Part shown: positions 32,918 through 47,200 of the stretch, in pieces
Layout of the letters: every line of letters starts with the position of its first letter
How positions within the stretch are numbered: the first letter of the stretch is position 1
From: Hydractinia symbiolongicarpus
Taxonomy: Eukaryota > Cnidaria > Hydrozoa > Anthoathecata > Hydractiniidae
Direction of reading: 5' to 3'
Assembly (NCBI RefSeq): GCF_029227915.1
Contig: NC_079888.1
Location: 6,939,001-7,003,000 of the forward strand
Length of the DNA stretch: 64,000 nt
The notes under the pieces: generated by a model
What the model saw: only the letters and a program-made list of their open reading frames with translations
What the model was told of the DNA's origin: nothing
Databases searched by the model: none
Program-made: the position numbers and the translations under genes

Positions 32918-35900
32918 CTCGAACATCCAACCTAGGTTTGATATAACACAACCTGTGTGTTTGGTACCATCAAGACAAAAATAACACTGATCGAGCAAAA
33001 CTTATCTTATCTCGGTTTCTTTGTTGTCTCTGGAGATTTGACTGCCATAAAAAATATTAATCGAGATTCTTTTGTTATGTTAATTTAAAGCTTTGTAATA
33101 TTGTCTCGTTTAATATGCTTAAATGTCACTGCAGCCCACGTGAATTTATCTTCAAGAAAAGGATTGTTTTTCTTTGTCCAAGTTGTTTCGAAAATTGTTA
33201 ACAGTAAGTAGAAGGATTACTTATATTTTATATGAAATTAAACTCAGAACGGTGTATGGCGTTGATCCAAAGGCCGCAATTTATAAATGCATCACAATTT
33301 AAAGTCAATCAAGAACAGAACATGGCCATGACTAAAACTGCTTGCATTTTGTTGGTCTTCCCTTCCCGATGGTCTGGCTTGTCGTAATAGCTTTAATGAT
33401 GTAGCTAGGGAGCTAAATACTTATTTTTAAATTCTTGCATTTTATAAGGTAATAGTTGTAAAACTACTCTCACTTGTACTACAGCTATCAAGCTAGAACT
33501 GCACAAAATAGTGCTTTCATTAGAGTCCCTTTTTTCAGAAGCAACAAAAAACTTTTATCCTGCCCTGTGTAATTTTATCAACGAGGGTGCTGATAAGCCA
33601 CATACACCGTAAAAAGTATAGGCGTTTTGGGTGAGTAAAATAACTTCTAAAGGAACCTTTGTGAGGCTGCTATCATGTATTCTTGCGGTCAGAATGTTCT
33701 CCTTCGTTGCTATCCGATGGAGAACAAAGTGGCCTTTTCACGGTCAAACCTTCAAAGTAGCAACCTTACTTAAACAGAATTTACAAGTAAAACGTCGTTA
33801 AAATGTCGCAAAATGGCAAAAATTAAGCAGTATCTAAAACATATTAAAGATTTGACTAAAAAAAAAAGAATTCCTTGAAAAATCCAGTATTGTATTTATG
33901 AAGATTTCACCACAAAAACATTAAGTACGGCATTTGTACCCCATTTCATAATGGCTGCCCGTGATTGGTTGACACGAATCCGACCGCAAGAATATATATA
34001 AAAAGATATTTGTTGAATCATGAAAAAATATTGTTGTTCATTGCACGGAACAGTCAAGTTGAACTGATAAATTAACCAATAACATAACATAGTTAGCCCT
34101 TGCAGTACAACTAGACGCTACCCACAGTATGTTACAGGTTTCTTTGTTTTCTTCCCTTTTTTATGTTTTTTCTTGAAATTATAAATGATGTTGTTGATTT
34201 ATCAAATCTGACAAATTTATTAATTGAGTGTCTACCCTTTTTTGTATCAACTTGTTCAATTCAATTCGAAAACAATGACCAATCAATTTCCTCGATAATA
34301 AACAATCAAATTTGTAAAATTCAATAAATCGATTTCAACAAAATAAGTCCTGTATTGTCCACAGGTTTGAAAATCTTGTATCGCCTGCTTAATATTATAC
34401 TTGTTTAACAATGATATCAAAGCCAGCTTGACTAAATTTATATATATATTTTTATTTATATAGTATATCTTTTGTGTATCACATGGCATTGATTTGTATC
34501 TTTTTAATAAATTCTAACTTTAAATCAGATAAGTAGACAATAATTAAACAACCTAGTATTAATTCAGTTCTGGTAAATAGTATTCTTCTTTCTCAATTTT
34601 AAATATACTTTCTTTTTCAGATCATTTGTTATGAAACCATGCACCATCAGCAGTTTCGAAAAATCTTCAACGAGAGAAATTTTTACGGATTTTATTGGTA
34701 ACTTAACAGAGTAATAATTCATTGAAATTGAAATTGTTCAGAAGTTATTATATATATTCGAATCGTGAAGTTCATACATAGCAATCCTGCATCCTGGAAT
34801 TTTCGAGATCAGTTATAAAAAAATCCAGTTAAAGTTTTAACTATTGTTTTAGAATATATACTATATATATGTGAAAAAAAAATTATTTTTTATTTATCAA
34901 GTTGTATTTTACGTTAATTACAATAATAATTGAGAATTAGGATACTTATGATGTGTTTATATACCCCATTGTTCTCCGTTTTAAAGTCTACTTCAAATTT
35001 CAGAATCTTTTAGGCTAATGACGGAAATCTTCAAGTCGCAGGGCTTTTTATTTAAAAATTTTCCCCTGGGCAATAAGCTTATTCACAAGCCTCTATGCAA
35101 TTCCGTACTGCATTTCTATCATATTCGTCATATTTGGCGGAAAATGTTTCAGCAGAATAGCTTTCAGACACAATTTGTTATTACAGCACAAGAATTTTTG
35201 GAGATTTGATAAGTCAAAAATGTATGCGTAAGTCTTTAAAACGAATTTTAACCAAAAATCAAAAGCAATGATTACGTGAAATTACACAACAAGAAGGCTA
35301 GAGGCGTTTAAAGTGTACATATATTTAATCAAGATCTAACTTTATAGATAGAGCCTTAGCCAAATGTGAAAATAACGAAAATAATAAGTTCTAACACTGC
35401 AGTTTTTATAGATTTCAAACGTCCACCATTTTCCATTTTAATTTTAAATCCCGTTCTAAATTTGAATGTTTGAAATCGTTATTTGTAATTCGGGGCGCAT
35501 TAGTGGTAACTATGGCTAGTTTTATGTATGGGAGAAGTTTTTTTCTTACTCTCAACTTCGCGGGGGAACTTCGGCTCGAACATCCAACCTAGGTTTGATA
35601 TAACACAACCTGTGTGTTTGGTACCATCAAGACAAAAATAACACTGATCGAGCAAAACTTATCTTGTCTCGGTTTCTTTGTTGCCTCTGAAGATTTGACT
35701 GCCATAAAAAATATTAATCGAGATTCTTTTGTTATGTTAATTTAAAGCTTTGTAATATTGTCTCGTTTAATATGCTTAAATGTCACTGCAGCCCACGTGA
35801 ATTTATCTTCAAGAAAAGGTATGTTTTTCTTTGTCCAAGTTGTTTCGAAACTTGTTAACAGTAAGTAGAAGGATTACTTATATTTTATATGAAATTAAAC

Positions 35901-38900
35901 TCAGAACGGTTTATGGCGTTGATCCAAAGGCCGCAATTTATAAATGCATCACAATTTAAAGTCAATCAAGAACAGAACATTCCGTGTATGGCCATGACTA
36001 AAACTGCTTGCATTTTGTTGGTCTTCCCTTCCCGATGGTCTGGCTTGTCGTAATAGCTTTAATGATGTAGCTAGGGAGCTAAATACTTATTTTTAAATTC
36101 TTGCATTTTATAAGTTAATAGTCGTAAAACTACTCTCACTTGTACTACAGCTATCAAGCTAGAACTGCACAAAATAGTGCTTTCATTAGAGTCCCTTTTT
36201 TCAGAAGCAACAAAAAACTTTTATCCTGCCCTGTGTAATTTTATCAACAAGGGTGCTGATAAGCCACATACACTGTAAAAAGTATAGGCGTTTTGGGTGA
36301 GTAAAATAACTTCTAAAGGAACCTTTGTGAGGCTGCTATCATGTATTCTTGCGGTCAGAATGTTCTCCTTCGTTGCTATCCGATGGAGAACAAAGTGGAC
36401 TTTTCACGGTCAAACCTTCAAAGTAGCAACCTTACTTAAACAGAATTTACAAGTAAAACGTCGTTAAAATGTCGCAAAATGGCAAAAATTAAGCAGTATC
36501 TAAAACATATTAAAGATTTGACTAAAAAAAAAAGAATTCCTTGAAAAATCCAGTATTGTATTTATGAAGATTTCACCACAAAAACATTAATTACGGCATT
36601 TGTACCCCATTTCATAATGGCTGCCCGTGATTGGTTGCCACGAATCCGACCGCAAGAATATATATAAAAAGATATTTGTTGAATCATGAAAAAATATTGT
36701 TGTTCATTGCACGGAACAGTCAAGTTGAACTGATAAATTAACCAATAACATAACATAGTTAGCCCTTGCAGTACAACCAGACGCTACCCACAGTATGTTA
36801 CAGGTTTCTTTGTTTTCTTCCCTTTTTTATGTTTTTTCTTGAAATTATAAATGATGTTGTTGATTTATCAAATCTGACAAATTTATTAATTGAGTGTCTA
36901 CCCTTTTTTGTATCAACTTGTTCAATTCAATTCGAAAACAATGACCAATCAATTTCCTCGATAATAAACAATCAAATTTGTAAAATTCAATAAATCGATT
37001 TCAACAAAATAAGTCCTGTATTGTCCACAGGTTTGAAAATCTTGTATCGCCTGCTTAATATTATACTTGTTTAACAATGATATCAAAGCCAGCTTGACTA
37101 AATTTATATATATATTTTTATTTATATAGTATATCTTTTGTGTATCACATGGCATTGATTTGTATCTTTTTAATAAATTCTAACTTTAAATCAGATAAGT
37201 AGACAATAATTAAACAACCTAGTATTAATTCAGTTCTGGTAAATAGTATTCTTCTTTCTCAATTTTAAATATACTTTCTTTTTCAGATCATTTGTTATGA
37301 AACCATGCACCATCAGCAGTTTCGAAAAATCTTCAACGAGAGAAATTTTTACGGATTTTATTGGTAACTTAACAGAGTAATAATTCATTGAAATTGAAAT
37401 TGTTCAGAAGTTATTATATATATTCGAATCGTGAAGTTCATACATAGCAATCCTGCATCTTGGAATTTTCGAGATCAGTTATAAAAAAATCCAGTTAAAG
37501 TTTTAACTATTGTTTTAGAATATATACTATATATATGTGAAAAAAAAATTATTTTTTATTTATCAAGTTGTATTTTACGTTAATTACAATAATAATTGAG
37601 AATTAGGATACTTATGATGTGTTTATATACCCCATTGTTCTCCGTTTTAAAGTCTACTTCAAATTTCAGAATCTTTTAGGCTAATGACGGAAATCTTCAA
37701 GTCGCAGGGCTTTTTATTTAAAAATTTTCCCCTGGGCAATAAGCTTATTCACAAGCCTCTATGCAATTCCGTACTGCATTTCTATCATATTCGTCATATT
37801 TGGCGGAAAATGTTTCAGCAGAATAGCTTTCAGACACAATTTGTTATTACAGCACAAGAATTTTTGGAGATTTGATAAGTCAAAAATGTATGCGTAAGTC
37901 TTTAAAACGAATTTTAACCAAAAATCAAAAGCAATGATTACGTGAAATTACACAACAAGAAGGCTAGAGGCGTTTAAAGTGTACATATATTTAATCAAGA
38001 TCTAACTTTATAGATAGAGCCTTAGCCAAATGTGAAAATAACGAAAATAATAAGTTCTAACACTGCAGTTTTTATAGATTTCAAACGTCCACCATTTTCC
38101 ATTTTAATTTTAAATCCCGTTCTAAATTTGAATGTTTGAAATCGTTATTTGTAATTCGGGGCGCATTAGTGGTAACTATGGCTAGTTTTATGTATGGGAG
38201 AAGTTTTTTTCTTACTCTCAACTTCGCGGGGGAACTTCGGCTCGAACATCCAACCTAGGTTTGATATAACACAACCTGTGTGTTTGGTACCATCAAGACA
38301 AAAATAACACTGATCGAGCAAAACTTATCTTGTCTCGGTTTCTTTGTTGCCTCTGAAGATTTGACTGCCATAAAAAATATTAATCGAGATTCTTTTGTTA
38401 TGTTAATTTAAAGCTTTGTAATATTGTCTCGTTTAATATGCTTAAATGTCACTGCAGCCCACGTGAATTTATCTTCAAGAAAAGGTTTGTTTTTCTTTGT
38501 CCAAGTTGTTTCGAAACTTGTTAACAGTAAGTAGAAGGATTACTTATATTTTATATGAAATTAAACTCAGAACGGTTTATGGCGTTGATCCAAAGGCCGC
38601 AATTTATAAATGCATCACAATTTAAAGTCAATCAAGAACAGAACATTCCGTGTATGGCCATGACTAAAACTGCTTGCATTTTGTTGGTCTTCCCTTCCCG
38701 ATGGTCTGGCTTGTCGTAATAGCTTTAATGATGTAGCTAGGGAGCTAAATACTTATTTTTAAATTCTTGCATTTTATAAGTTAATAGTCGTAAAACTACT
38801 CTCACTTGTACTACAGCTATCAAGCTAGAACTGCACAAAATAGTGCTTTCATTAGAGTCCCTTTTTTCAGAGGCAACAAAAAACTTTTATCCTGCCCTGT

Positions 38901-41900
38901 GTAATTTTATCAACAAGGGTGCTGATAAGCCACATACACTGTAAAAAGTATAGGCGTTTTGGGTGAGTAAAATAACTTCTAAAGGAACCTTTGTGAGGCT
39001 GCTATCATGTATTCTTGCGGTCAGAATGTTCTCCTTCGTTGCTATCCGATGGAGAACAAAGTGGACTTTTCACGGTCAAACCTTCAAAGTAGCAACCTTA
39101 CTTAAACAGAATTTACAAGTAAAACGTCGTTAAAATGTCGCAAAATGGCAAAAATTAAGCAGTATCTAAAACATATTAAAGATTTGACTAAAAAAAAAAA
39201 GAATTCCTTGAAAAATCCAGTATTGTATTTATGAAGATTTCACCACAAAAACATTAATTACGGCATTTGTACCCCATTTCATAATGGCTGCCCGTGATTG
39301 GTTGCCACGAATCCGACCGCAAGAATATATATAAAAAGATATTTGTTGAATCATGAAAAAATATTGTTGTTCATTGCACGGAACAGTCAAGTTGAACTGA
39401 TAAATTAACCAATAACATAACATAGTTAGCCCTTGCAGTACAACCAGACGCTACCCACAGTATGTTACAGGTTTCTTTGTTTTCTTCCCTTTTTTATGTT
39501 TTTTCTTGAAATTATAAATGATGTTGTTGATTTATCAAATCTGACAAATTTATTATTTGAGTGTCTACCCTTTTTTGTATCAATTTGTTGAATTCAATTC
39601 GAAAACAATGACCAATCAATTTCCTCGATAATAAACAATCAAATTTGTAAAATTCAATAAATCGATTTCAACAAAATAAGTCCTGTATTGTCCACAGGTT
39701 TGAAAATCTTGTATCGCCTGCTTAATATTATACTTGTTTAACAATGATATCAAAGCCAGCTTGACTAAATTTATATATTTTTATTTATATAGTATACCTT
39801 TTGTGTATCACATGGCATTGATTTGTATCTTTTTAATAAATTCTAACTTTAAATCAGATAAGTAGACAATAATTAAACAACCTAGTATTAATTCAGTTCT
39901 GGTAAAATTGTATTCTTCTTTCTCAATTTTAAATATACTTTCTTTTTCAGATCATTTGTTATCAAACCATGCACCATCAGCATTTTCGAAAAATCTTCAA
40001 CGAGAGAAATTTTTAAGGATTTTATTGGTAACTTAACAGAGTAATAATTCATTGAAATTGAAATTGTTCAGAAGTTATTATATATATTCGAATCGTGAAG
40101 TTCATACATAGCAATCCTGCATCCTGGAATTTTCGAGATCAGTTATAAAAAAATCCAGTTAAAGTTTTAACTATTGTTTTAGAATATATACTATATATAT
40201 GTAAAAAAAAAATTATTTTTTATTTATCAAGTTGTATTTTACGTTAATTACAATAATAATTGAGAATTAGGATACTTATGATGTGTTTATATACCCCATT
40301 GTTCTCCGTTTTAAAGTCTACTTCAAATTTCAGAATCTTTTAGGCTAATGACGGAAATCTTCAAGTCGCAGGGCTTTTTATTTAAAAATTTTCCCCTGGG
40401 CAATAAGCTTATTCACAAGCCTCTATGCAATTCCGTACTGCATTTCTATCATATTCGTCATATTTGGCGGAAAATGTTTCAGCAGAATAGCTTTCAGACA
40501 CAATTTTTTTATTACAGCACAAGAATTTTTGGAGATTTGATAAGTCAAAAATGTATGCGTAAGTCTTTTGAACGAATTTTAACCAAAAATCAAAAGCAAT
40601 GATTACGTGAAATTACACAACAAGAAGCCTAGAGGCGTTTAAAGTGTACATATATTTAATCAAGATCTAACTTTATAGATAGAGCCTTAGCCAAATGTGA
40701 AAATAACGAAAATAATAAGTTCTAACACTGCAGTTTTTATAGATTTCAAACGTCCACCATTTTCCGTTTTAATTTTAAATCCCGTTCTAAATTTGAATGT
40801 TTGAAATCGTTATTAGTAATTCGGGGCGCATTAGTGGTAACTATGGCTAGTTTTATGTATGGGAGAAGTTTTTTTCTTACTCTCAACTTCGCGGGGGAAC
40901 TTCGGCTCGAACATCCAACCTAGGTTTGATATAACACAACCTGTGTGTTTGGTACCATCAAGACAAAAATAACACTGATCGAGCAAAACTTATCTTGTCT
41001 CGGTTTCTTTGTTGTCTCTGAAGATTTGACTGCCATAAAAAATATTAATCGAGATTCTTTTGTTATGTTAATTTAAAGCTTTGTAATATTGTCTCGTTTA
41101 ATATGCTTAAATGTCACTGCAGCCCACGTGAATTTATCTTCAAGAAAAGGTTTGTTTTTCTTTGTCCAAGTTGTTTCGAAACTTGTTAACAGTAAGTAGA
41201 AGGATTACTTATATTTTATATGAAATTAAACTCAGAACGGTTTATGGCGTTGATCCAAAGGCCGCAATTTATAAATGCATCACAATTTAAAGTCAATCAA
41301 GAACAGAACATTGCGTGTGTGGCCATGACTAAAACTGCTTGCATTTTGTTGGTCTTCCCTTCCGGATGGTCTGGCTTGTCGTAATAGCTTTAATGATGTA
41401 GCTAGGGAGCTAAATACTTATTTTTAAATTCTTGCATTTTATAAGTTAATAGTCGTAAAACTACTCTCACTTGTACTACAGCTATCAAGCTAGAACTGCA
41501 CAAAATAGTGCTTTCATTAGAGTCCCTTTTTTCAGAAGCAACAAAAAACTTTTATCCTGCCCTGTGTAATTTTATCAACGAGGGTGCTGATAAGCCACAT
41601 ACACCGTAAAAAGTATAGGCGTTTTGGGTGAGTAAAATAACTTCTAAAGGAACCTTTGTGAGGCTGCTATCATGTATTCTTGCGGTCAGAATGTTCTCCT
41701 TCGTTGCTATCCGATGGAGAACAAAGTGGACTTTTCACGGTCAAACCTTCAAAGTAGCAACCTTACTTAAACAGAATTTACAAGTAAAACGTCGTTAAAA
41801 TGTCGCAAAATGGCAAAAATTAAGCAGTATCTAAAACATATTAAAGATTTGACTAAAAAAAAAAAAAAATTCCTTGAAAAATCCAGTATTGTATTTATGA

Positions 41901-43505
41901 AGATTTCACCACAAAAACATTAATTACGGCATTTGTACCCCATTTCATAATGGTTGCCCGTGATTGGTTGACACGAATCCGACCGCAAGAATATATATAA
42001 AAAGATATTTGTTGAATCATAAAAAAATATTGTTGTTCATTGCACGGAACAGTCAAGTTGAACTGATAAATTAACCAATAACATAACATAGTTAGCCCTT
42101 GCAGTACAACTAGACGCTACCTACAGTATGTTACAGGTTTCTTTGTTTTCTTCCCTTTTTCATGTTTTTTCTTGAAATTATAAATGATGTTGATTTATCA
42201 AATCTGACAAATTTATTAATTGAGTGTCTACCCTTTTTTGTATCAATTTGTTGAATTCAATTCGAAAACAATGACCAATCAATTTCCTCGATAATAAACA
42301 ATCAAATTTGTAAAATTCAATAAATCGATTTCAACAAAATAAGTCCTGTATTGTCCACAGGTTTGAAAATCTTGTATCGCCTGCTTAATATTATACTTGT
42401 TTAACAATGATATCAAAGCCAGCTTGACTAAATTTATATATTTTTATTTATATAGTATACCTTTTGTGTATCACATGGCATTGATTTGTATCTTTTTAAT
42501 AAATTCTAACTTTAAATCAGATAAGTAGACAATAATTAAACAACCTAGTATTAATTCAGTTCTAGTAAAATTGTATTCTTCTTTCTCAATTTTAAATATA
42601 CTTTCTTTTTCAGATCATTTGTTATCAAACCATGCACCATCAGCATTTTCGAAAAATCTTCAACGAGAGAAATTTTTAAGGATTTTATTGGTAACTTAAC
42701 AGAGTAATAATTCAATGAAATTGAAATTGTTCAGAAGTTATTATATATATTCGAATCGTGAAGTTCATACATAGCAATCCTGCATCCTGGAATTTTCGAG
42801 ATCAGTTATAAAAAAATCCAGTTAAAGTTTTAACTATTGTTTTAGAATATATACTATATATATGTAAAAAAAAATTATTTTTTATTTATCAAGTTGTATT
42901 TTACGTTAATTACAATAATAATTGAGAATTAGGATACTTATGATGTGTTTATATACCCCATTGTTCTCCGTTTTAAAGTCTACTTCAAATTTCAGAATCT
43001 TTTAGGCTAATGACGGAAATCTTCAAGTCGCAGGGCTTTTTATTTAAAAATTTTCCCCTGGGCAATAAGCTTATTCACAAGCCTCTATGTACTGCATTTC
43101 TATCATATTCGTCATATTTGGCGGAAAATGTTTCAGCAGAATAGCTTTCAGACACAATTTTTTTATTACACCACAAGAATTTTTGGAGATTTGATAAGTC
43201 AAAAATGTATGCGTAAGTCTTTTGAACGAATTTTAACCAAAAATCAAAAGCAATGATTACGTGAAATTACACAACAAGAAGCCTAGAGGCGTTTAAAGTG
43301 TACATATATTTAATCAAGATCTAACTTTATAGATAGAGCCTTAGCCAAATGTGAAAATAACGAAAATAATAAGTTCTAACACTGCAGTTTTTATAGATTT
43401 CAAACGTCCACCATTTTCCGTTTTAATTTTAAATCCCGTTCTAAATTTGAATGTTTGAAATCGTTATTAGTAATTCGGGGCGCATTAGTGGTAACTATGG
43501 CTAGT
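32918..43505. repeat. four tandem units of about 2.66 kb
   Basis: Copies start with CATCCAACCTAGG at 32924, 35581, 38247 and 40912 and end near GGTAACTATGGCTAGT at 43505, giving periods of 2657, 2666 and 2665 bp. The copies are nearly identical apart from scattered substitutions and short indels. Short open frames recur at the same place in each copy (a 64-codon one on minus, for example 33896-34090, and a 63-codon one on plus, for example 35018-35209). Their conservation only reflects recent duplication, and one is altered at its end in copy 3. I see no known RNA gene or protein in the unit. It is not a recognised transposon: no target duplication or terminal repeats are visible. Confidence 0.9.
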
Positions 43506-43796
43506 ATTAACATTACAAAAAAGTAAATATATGGGCAATGTTTTTTCCGCATGGGAAACGCGTACGTCAACTGTTTTTGAAATCGGTGCCGTGTAAAAAT
43601 TAAAAGAATGGTCCCACTTACATTGGTAAAAATACGGTAAGTTTATAATAAAAAAAGTTCGGTAACTCCAACCATCCCATACGAGATTGCAAATGTACCA
43701 AATTTATAGAAAGCACAAGACATTTTTAAGTTTGCTGCTCATTTTGTACTTTATGACTTTTTTTGCATTGTGCTTACGCAAACAAACTTATTAAGC
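43506..43796. other. upstream region of the PTTG1IP-like gene
   Basis: This unique sequence follows the last array unit and leads into the coding start at 43797. It probably holds the promoter and 5' UTR; no distinct element is seen. Confidence 0.4.
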
Positions 43797-44294
43797 ATGA
43801 TGAGATATTTCCTTATGTTTAGCGTTTCTATCATTTTATTTAATATTTTTGGCTCTGGATCCAATCTTGTAGTAAGTTACGAAACTGAAAGGTGTAATCA
43901 TAGAAATGCCTCATGTGAGGTTTGCACAGACGATTCTTCTTGCTTCTGGTGCGAACCAACGCAGTCTTGCCACACTTATGACTTCATTCCCAAGGGATGT
44001 AACATAAAATGGTATGTAAGACAGTGCACTGTAGCAGGTTATTGGTTTGTAGTAGTAATACCATGTGTTGCTTTTGTTCTGCTTGTTTTATTGGTGTGTT
44101 GTTGCTGGTGTTGCTGTTGTCGTAACAACAACGAATCCACAGAAGAAAAATATCTTTTAAAAGAAAGTAGACGTAAATGCGAAAAAGACAAAAGAAGACT
44201 TTATCTTGAAGAAAGAAATACAGAAAGGGATGAACCAGATAATAGTGTTATCCGTTCTAAATATGGGCTTTTTAATTCTCCACAATCTCCTTGA
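43797..44294 (+). CDS. PTTG1IP: PTTG1IP-like type I membrane protein
   Basis: A single exon encodes 165 residues from ATG 43797 (a second ATG follows directly). It has a hydrophobic signal peptide (about 1-25), a Cys-rich PSI-like ectodomain with CEVCTDDSSCFWCEPTQSC and a WYVRQC segment, a strong membrane helix (about 82-104) running into a run of Cys, and a charged cytoplasmic tail. The tail ends in an Arg/Lys/Glu-rich helix and IRSKYGLF, which matches the conserved C-terminal signature of the PTTG1IP (PBF) family. Family members bind securin in vertebrates; whether that holds here is unknown. The length is close to the family norm of about 180. Confidence 0.88.
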   Translation: MMRYFLMFSVSIILFNIFGSGSNLVVSYETERCNHRNASCEVCTDDSSCFWCEPTQSCHTYDFIPKGCNIKWYVRQCTVAGYWFVVVIPCVAFVLLVLLVCCCWCCCCRNNNESTEEKYLLKESRRKCEKDKRRLYLEERNTERDEPDNSVIRSKYGLFNSPQSP

Positions 44295-47200
44295 TTTTTG
44301 TTAACATTAATATCTATATGATAGATACTTCTATTTTTTCTCTTAAATCTAAACACTGTCATATAGTTGGCATATCAAAGTTGTTGTTTCTGTCTGATTT
44401 TTTTAAAAACCTAAATTATACACTTGTTGTTTAAACATGTTTTAATGATAAAGGACAGCTTTTCTCATTCACATCTGCTGTTAGCATGTTATAAAGCTTG
44501 TGCTTAAGTTCACAAAGGTTCATTTCACCAATTATTTACCGTTGTGGCGAAAATAAAATTAAAAAGGTTAAAAGAAAACATGTATGGCAGCATTTTTAGT
44601 GGAAAAGCTCATTGTTGCCATAAATTCACAGAGTTGCATATACTTTTTTTTTTTAAGGTTAACAAGTTTTTTGGTTAAATAGGCTGAAGCATATAAGTTT
44701 TAATTTGTCCTGTATAGGCAAGATTCTGCATGACTTGAAACTCTTCAAAGAAATCTAGATCAGCAAGGAAACAATTCCTAAGAAAGATTAAACCCAACAC
44801 CATTTTAGTTTTGCATTCATGTAAATCTATACTTTTGGTTATTTAGTCAATTTGTGTAAAGAACCAAATCTTGTCTACTTTTATTAGATCCAGGATTTCT
44901 TTTTTTATTGTTATTTTTATTAAATGAATTTTTTATGTGTTACGTAATCTGTGATTGCTACAGTCATATTACACGATTATTCATTTTTATAATTGTTACC
45001 ATGGGAAGTAAACATATTTTTTTATTTGTTTGTCAAGGAAATTGCTCGCAAATTGTTTTTTAATCCAGCAGATGTTTTTATAGATATAACAACAACACCT
45101 ACCTAAAGATTTTTGTTTTCACACATTTAATGCAAAGTAGATGCAGCTTCTTGGTTTAATAAATCTCTAATGTAGCATTTTTTTGAAAAATGTTAACACA
45201 TGTGTTCTTTCACACTGGTCAGCTTTTCTAGTTAACTTCAACTGGTCGAAATTTCAGCATTTTACTTGTGCTATCATTGCATTAGATTTTTTCTTAAATT
45301 TTGTTTGAAATTATAGCAGCTAGTTTTGTATGGATTTAATCTTATTGTGTGTTTCTTTTTGTCATCTTAATTTTTTATTGTTGTTTTTATTGTCTTCAGT
45401 TAAACAATGTTCTTCAAAACAATATTTCATGACAACTTATAAGTTCATTTGAGACTTTTTAAAAAATAATTTTATATAAAAAATGATTCTTTTTGAGAAA
45501 TTATATTTTTGTATTTATATATTCCTAATGTATTGTATTTATTACATGCCTATTTACTAAGGGGTAATCTAGTAAAAAGCAAGAAACTTCTTGTTGTAAA
45601 GAAAACTTTTTGGACATACACAGGAACCATAACTTTGAATATTATAGTAAAAAAGAATCCCAAACTTGAACAATTGCCCCTAAAAGTTGTGAAAATTTTA
45701 ATTGCATGGGTATAAATAAAATGAATACTTTGAATATAAACCAGTCGCTTATATGACCCCAGGTAAACCATGACTAAGTAGCTAAGCAATATTTAGGGTG
45801 GGCGAGGTGCAAAAATCAATTGTTCATAAATAATGTGAAAACCTTAAGTAAATATAGTTCCTGTGCCTAAAGTATTTTTTTTACTTGTCATATATGGTTA
45901 CTGCTTAGAATCTTTCAATGTTCGTTGGCAATTTAATATCTTAAATTTGTTTTTTATTAGACTTTTTTTTAAAAGAAATATTGTGTATGATCTTGGGGGA
46001 TTATTTGTAATTTTCTGGAATAAATTTTCGACAAAGCTATGTTGACCTTATAACGTAATTTTGTTTATATATTTGTGAACTTCACTTTTGCAAAATCAAA
46101 GACTAGAACTAGAAGTTTGAGTTAGAGTAACAGATATTACACAACATTTGACACAAGTTTAATTTTTTGGACCGCGAAGTGGGAAACCAGTAAAATATTT
46201 TACTTTCTAGGTATACAAAACAGAGCACATATTCGAAACAATAATATTCAATACATGATGGCTATACACAATGCTCATGCTCAAATTGCTCCATCAAACA
46301 TTTGCTTATTTGCGTACGGAGAAGCACATTTTTTTATCATCTACTTTTGATCTCCTTTTTTCTATTAGAACCTTTTTAGCAAAGAAGTCAGAATAAATCA
46401 AAGGCGTTGTGTCGAAAGGTGACAATCTTGATGACCCCCCTCCTCTTACCAATTGTTAACCCTAGTGCCCTAATACAGAACTAAGAGTGAAAATCTACCA
46501 AACTATTGATTTGAAAAACGTTACCATCCCCTCTTCTCAATTTTCAAAGTTTAACAAAAATACAACTCCAACGAATTCACAGGCTAAATGTTTTGCCGGT
46601 GATTATTTTGGTGGACGCATTCTTTTCTGAAGTGCATTTTAAGAAAAGTTCTGCTGGGGACGAAAATGCAGTAAACCTCCCAAGTACAACTTCAAAATTA
46701 CTTTCAAGAGATCAAGACGTCCTTAAATTACGTTTTATCGCCAGTTCTATACGCAGTTAAAAAAGTGGATTTATCTAGAAAGTCTCTCGTCCCCAGAGCT
46801 CTTTAAGATTAAATCCTCGAAGGTAGACGGGTCCAGTGCTCGAGTTTATCTCTCAAAGAATGAAAAAGTCTAAATATTTTTAATTTTCAATTCACGATTT
46901 TTACGGGTTTTTAGGCACCAAGTTCACCTGGGAATTCGGTAGAACATCTCCAGGTTGGGCGGAAATTATTTTGTACTTTACGTGACGTAGTCAGGCACTC
47001 AATTAACAGAAGTAAAATAACACTATGGGAACGGCTACAAATCCGTGCACGTGTATTTCGCAAAAAGACATATTTCTATGTTAATAATAACAACCGAAAA
47101 TAAATTTTAATCAGTTTTGCCCCACTCTTGTACTATGACATTCCCATCAAATTAACAAAAGTATAATGCAATAGCTTCACTAACTTTAATAATATTCTGA

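Noticed and set aside
33896-34090. 64-codon minus-strand open frame conserved in all four array units
   Set aside because: The units are nearly identical DNA, so conservation is not evidence of coding; changes between copies are not biased to silent sites.
34735-34780. Possible tRNA B-box-like words in the array unit
   Set aside because: No matching A box or cloverleaf could be drawn, and no CCA-end or terminator context is present.
35018-35209. 63-codon plus-strand open frame repeated in the array
   Set aside because: It ends differently in copy 3 and is disrupted in copy 4 by a short deletion; there is no recognisable domain.
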